Under the pieces are notes generated by a model. That model had not been told where the DNA came from and searched no databases. It was given only the letters and a program-made list of their open reading frames with translations. A stretch of DNA of 64,000 bases, from assembly GCA_014773175.1 (NCBI GenBank), contig VXCM01000448.1, positions 65,662 through 129,661 on the forward strand, written 5' to 3'. Below are positions 61,801 to 64,000 of this stretch, piece after piece. Position numbers and translations under genes: made by a program. The stretch is from Lucifuga dentata (Eukaryota; Chordata; Actinopteri; Ophidiiformes; Bythitidae). The number at the start of each line of letters is the position of its first letter. Within the stretch, counting starts at the first letter, position 1.

Positions 61801-63183
61801 CAGCACTGCCATTCATCATATCAGCATCACTGATGCTCGCGTGGCGCGTTAGCTTGTTCTGCTTATGACCTTCAACAAGACTGACTAATGCTTTGCCTAA
61901 TGTGACGCCTTTGCTGTTGGTGGCACCATCCGCTGGTGGCCTCTGGTAGTATCTGCTGTCCTTAGACCAACCAGACTGAGTGCTGGGAAGGGTTAGGCTA
62001 TGATATTGTTTGGGCTGTAAGGGTCGTGTGTTACCATTGGCATAGCTAGACCTAGTAACATTATCCACTTTAGTGGATGGGCTAACTTGCTGTCTGTGGC
62101 TAAGTGCAGGTGGGCTAGGCCGAGGTGGGAGTCTGGGCCTTGCTGGAGGAGTGGATTTGGAGCTCTCTGGCCCTCTCTGGGCTGGACCAACAGGTCTACG
62201 TGGCTGAGAGTCAGGCCTGCTGGGTCCTTTTCTCTGTCCTGTGTTGTGAGTTTGTGCTCCAGTGCTACTACTAATAGTTTCTCCGTGTTCCTGAGACCTC
62301 TCAAAGTAGTCTAGGTCCCAGACTGTATGGTCCTCATATGGCCTCCATTCAGAATTCTTCTCTGACCCATTGGGGTACAGGTGATGTGGACTGTATTCTG
62401 AAGTACAGCTGTTCTCCTCCTTCTCTCCTTCTGGTTCAGCATTTGTGTTCTCTGCATTTTTCTGTCCATCATCCTCTATTTTGACAAAACGATGAGGAAA
62501 AACTCCTCTTCTCCCTCTCAGCTCCCCCTCCAGCCAACCATCTTCCAAAGTCTTAATAACATGTATGCGGTCCCCGACGTCAAAGTCCAATTCACCTGGA
62601 TCTATGGCCCGAAACTCATACAGTGCTACTCCATACACACCACCCTCTTCCTCCTGTTCAACGCCCATGTCATTGACTGTGTCCTCCTCTACTTCTCTCA
62701 TGAAAACCTCCTCTTCTTCTGGCCCTTCCTCCTCAGTCCCCTCTCCAGCATCATAATCCTCATAGCGCAAATCATTTTTTAAATAGTCAGAGTTCAACGG
62801 CTCCTGTGGCGATCGAAGAGGACCCAGGAGTTCCACGAATCCCTCTGGGAAGATCCCCACACGGCCCTCCAGCTCTCCCTGGAACCAGCCCGGCTCAGGC
62901 AATCCTGTGATAATGATCAGGTCCCCCTCACGGAAGTCCAGCTCCTCATTGAGCTGTGCATGGAGGCTCATAAGGGCCCGGGCCTGTCCCAGAGCATAAG
63001 GTGGGAGCTCCAAAGCCTGAGCCTGAGCTGAGCGTTCGGACAGCTGTCTGGATCGGCCTGACAGGTTCAGCTCTGTCACACAAGATGAAGGGAAGAGACC
63101 ACGGGAGCCCCAGGCATTGCAGCCACGCTGCCAGGTCTCTCCCAGGTCCAGAGATCCTCTTGCCTCCCCAGTTATCACATCAC
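38214..63183 (-). CDS. dnmbp: Dynamin-binding protein (Tuba); 5' exons lie beyond the right edge
   Basis: DNMBP is a Cdc42-specific exchange factor that binds dynamin through N-terminal SH3 domains and Ena/VASP-N-WASP partners through its last SH3 domain, linking membrane fission, cell junctions and actin. The window holds part of SH3-2, then SH3-3, SH3-4, a Pro-rich region, a coiled coil, the DH domain, the BAR domain, SH3-5, a Ser-rich linker and SH3-6 with the stop. Exon phases agree throughout. The C-terminus [15 protein letters not shown] is almost identical to human DNMBP. Two alternative upstream exons (60919-63183 and 54951-56727) share donor phase and could each join the DH exon at 46501, giving a long SH3-containing form and a form of about 1466 residues. 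Confidence 0.95.
39561..40823 (-). CDS. dnmbp: dnmbp BAR-domain exons
   Basis: Exons in coding order: 40719-40823, 40337-40465, 39870-40205 and 39561-39749, all phase 0. They give the helical BAR region, with landmarks [55 protein letters not shown] and [15 protein letters not shown], matching human DNMBP closely. The BAR domain dimerises and senses or bends membranes. The donor of the first exon (CGG, GTACGA) is weak, and an N with a long A-tract lies at 40515 in the next intron. Confidence 0.93.
40974..46501 (-). CDS. dnmbp: dnmbp DH (RhoGEF) domain exons
   Basis: Exons in coding order: 46287-46501, 46064-46163, 44002-44149, 42447-42464, 41187-41386 and 40974-41104. The first begins [10 protein letters not shown] and contains [16 protein letters not shown], the start of the DH fold. 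[18 protein letters not shown] and [20 protein letters not shown] follow, then [20 protein letters not shown], the conserved DH helix that contacts the GTPase. The region ends [20 protein letters not shown]. The domain is complete and has no PH partner, as expected for DNMBP, where a BAR domain takes that place. Confidence 0.94.
41800..41821. repeat. GGAT-type simple tail of a retroelement
   Basis: GGGTTTAAAAAATGGATGGATGGATGG resembles the 3' tails of several fish LINEs and SINEs; no body of an element was recognised beside it. Confidence 0.35.
42447..42464 (-). CDS. dnmbp: dnmbp 18-base microexon
   Basis: Between CCCCAAACAG and GTAAGTCTCC lie 18 bases encoding (R)AMYRE(W). The exon is phase 2 to 2 and fills the gap between CLERLR and [10 protein letters not shown], exactly where human DNMBP has SLYNEW before [10 protein letters not shown]. 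Without it the conserved Tyr and Trp would be missing, so it is a genuine exon. Confidence 0.9.
44335..45370. mobile_element. TTAA-flanked inverted-repeat transposon, copy 3, split by another insertion
   Basis: The left end is TTAAAGGACCATATTGGTGG at 44335 and the right end ATGCAAAATTACAAGCATGG CCTTTTAA at 45370. The halves match the copy at 48340-48827, but about 600 bases of unrelated sequence (roughly 44590-45190) sit between them. That insert begins with a TAG/GTA trinucleotide run and CTTTATTTATCCCCAAGGGG (44742 on), a common fish retroelement tail. Confidence 0.65.
48340..48827. mobile_element. TTAA-flanked inverted-repeat transposon, copy 4
   Basis: This is the best-preserved pair of ends: TTAAAGGACCACACCAGTGG on the left and ATTAGTGGTATCGTCCTTAA on the right. 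It is in the same orientation as copy 3. About 490 bases, non-coding. Confidence 0.75.
52338..52629 (+). mobile_element. tRNA-derived SINE
   Basis: The head resembles a tRNA: a pol III A-box-like TGGCCTAAAGG (52349-52359) and a B-box GGTTCAATCCC (52393-52403) with normal spacing, followed by a non-tRNA body and an AATAAATAAA-rich 3' end. It will not fold as a functional tRNA. It is inserted antisense in the large dnmbp intron. Confidence 0.75.
53277..53499. other. Assembly gap (223 N)
   Basis: A poly(T) run of about 47 bases leads into the gap and a poly(A) run leaves it. Open frames read across it are meaningless. Confidence 0.99.
54951..56727 (-). CDS. dnmbp: Alternative first coding exon of dnmbp: 592-residue Tyr/Asp/Arg-rich segment
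   Basis: An open frame of 592 complete codons starts at the ATG at 56727 ([18 protein letters not shown]) and ends at a phase-1 donor CCAAG/GTAAAA at 54951. An in-frame TAA lies about 17 codons upstream of the ATG. The first 150 residues hold a Gln/Leu/His run and a Pro/Val-rich stretch. Residues about 150-480 are very rich in Asp, Arg, Tyr, His, Lys and Asn, with many YDR, DHY and RDN repeats. The end is more ordinary ([20 protein letters not shown]). The donor phase equals that of the long SH3 exon, so it joins the DH exon in frame at a Glu codon. No SH3 or other known domain was recognised. A possible TTTACAG acceptor just before the ATG leaves room for a 5' UTR exon. Confidence 0.8.
56728..60918 (-). 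other. dnmbp intron with possible internal promoter
   Basis: No coding exon was seen. If 54951-56727 is a first exon, its promoter lies in this 4.2 kb. A T-tract (58045-58066) and a GA run (58808-58848) are present. No convincing core promoter motif was recognised. Confidence 0.5.
60919..63183 (-). CDS. dnmbp: dnmbp large exon: end of SH3-2, SH3-3, SH3-4, Pro-rich region, coiled coil
   Basis: The acceptor CTCTCTAG precedes 63183; the exon enters in the middle of SH3-2 ([11 protein letters not shown], then [15 protein letters not shown]). SH3-3 reads [19 protein letters not shown] and closes [18 protein letters not shown]3-4 reads [19 protein letters not shown] and closes [13 protein letters not shown]. 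These bind the Pro-rich tail of dynamin. Next come acidic and Ser/Pro-rich linkers with several PxxP motifs ([15 protein letters not shown]), the conserved [15 protein letters not shown] segment, and a Glu/Arg/Leu coiled coil ([19 protein letters not shown]). The exon ends phase 1 at CTTCAAG/GTGAGG. There is no Met start here: GTG at 63178 is an ordinary Val. Confidence 0.94.
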
Positions 63184-64000
63184 CTAGAGAGGTGTAGAAA
63201 GAGAATTGTTATTATAAAAAGGCTGCCCTATCTGAAACCTGAGTATGATGAGCTTCATAAAACAGCTGTATTAGTTTGTCCTGGATTTTACAAGTCTAGT
63301 TAGTAAAGAACTACAATTTATCCCCATATCTTTAGGACATTTTATCAAAATGTTTGAATTCTGCTAGAACTGGCTTACAAGGATATTTGAGTCATTGAAG
63401 ATGACCATTATTATTATTATTGCATTTCCCATATGTCTAGAGTAAGCATTGTCACTAATATATCTGGAGAATCGGGGATTAGAGGAAAGTTGACTGGTCA
63501 GCTAAAAGTCATGGGGGTCAAATTCCAAAGACCTGCAGCTCCACCTCCCATTGTGTCTGGGATCGAAGCTGGAGCACAGCCAACACGCTTATGGAAAATC
63601 ATACTGGAAATAAACATTTCAACCCTCAAAAGACCAATGAGGAATGTTTGAAGTGATCCAGGAAATGTTTTTATCTATGACAGCAGAAAAATAGAGGAAA
63701 AGATGGAATATATTCTGTAAAAGCATTCTTGCTTGTGACAAAGTCAAGGAAAAACAACCTTTCACAGTAAATGAAACCTATTACACAATAAACATACATA
63801 ACATAACGGATGTTCTTCATACTAGAGCTACTGCTGCTCCTACTACTTTCACAACTACTGAGTCTTCTAATAACAATAAAAGTAACAACGATAAAAAAAA
63901 TTACCAAGATGAAGGATCTCTGCAAATGTCACAGTAGAATGCTTGGGAGAGTTAAATAAAATAATTCAGATAAAATATAATACAACTAATGTAATCATAA
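63184..64000 (-). other. dnmbp upstream intron
   Basis: No SH3-encoding exon was found between 63184 and the right edge, so the exons for SH3-1 and the start of SH3-2 must lie further right. The sequence is AT-rich with short trinucleotide runs. Confidence 0.7.

Noticed and set aside
63176..63178. GTG at 63178 as a start codon of the large dnmbp exon
   Set aside because: The reading frame continues upstream to an acceptor at 63184 inside SH3-2; the codon is an internal Val and vertebrates rarely start at GTG.

Overview
The window looks like a piece of a ray-finned (teleost) fish chromosome. The evidence is vertebrate genes with GT-AG introns in a compact layout, long fish-style microsatellites, a tRNA-derived SINE, several copies of a short inverted-repeat transposon flanked by TTAA, and a gene order matching the HABP2-NRAP-CASP7 block of other vertebrates. 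The species cannot be named from sequence alone. The assembly has many single-N joins, some with duplicated flanks, and one 223-base N run. Exon edges were read by eye from frame, splice sites and family similarity; the exon lengths add up in frame for every gene, but single-base errors are possible.

Layout, left to right. (1) About 1-2508, minus strand: the first coding exon of a probable casp7; the rest lies off the left edge. (2) 3955-24115, plus strand: a complete nrap gene of 43 coding exons (about 1811 residues), with a LIM domain, single nebulin modules, five seven-module super-repeats and a Ser/Thr/Lys-rich tail. It is head-to-head with casp7. (3) 25528-30265 and 31565-36646, minus strand: two tandem habp2-like genes, convergent with nrap. 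Each encodes a signal peptide, an acidic segment, three EGF modules, one kringle and a trypsin-like protease with an intact triad. (4) 38214-63183 and beyond, minus strand: dnmbp (Tuba), from part of its second SH3 domain to the stop, with an extra 599-codon alternative first exon at 54951-56727.

The most striking signal is in the habp2 pair. Both copies have a different in-frame stop codon in the first kringle exon (TAG in one, TGA replacing a Trp codon in the other), while every other exon, splice site and catalytic residue looks intact. The two kringle exons form a phase 1-1 cassette, so skipping both keeps the frame. In both copies the second kringle exon is followed within about ten bases by a long CA repeat on the coding strand, the kind of sequence known to bind hnRNP L and promote exon skipping in other genes. 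A kringle-less secreted protease is therefore a testable possibility; two independently decaying genes, or base errors in a rough assembly, are the alternatives.

The genes serve separate systems: nrap in striated-muscle myofibril assembly, habp2 as a plasma protease, casp7 in apoptosis, dnmbp in Cdc42 activation, dynamin binding and membrane curvature. Their proximity is shared synteny, not an operon.
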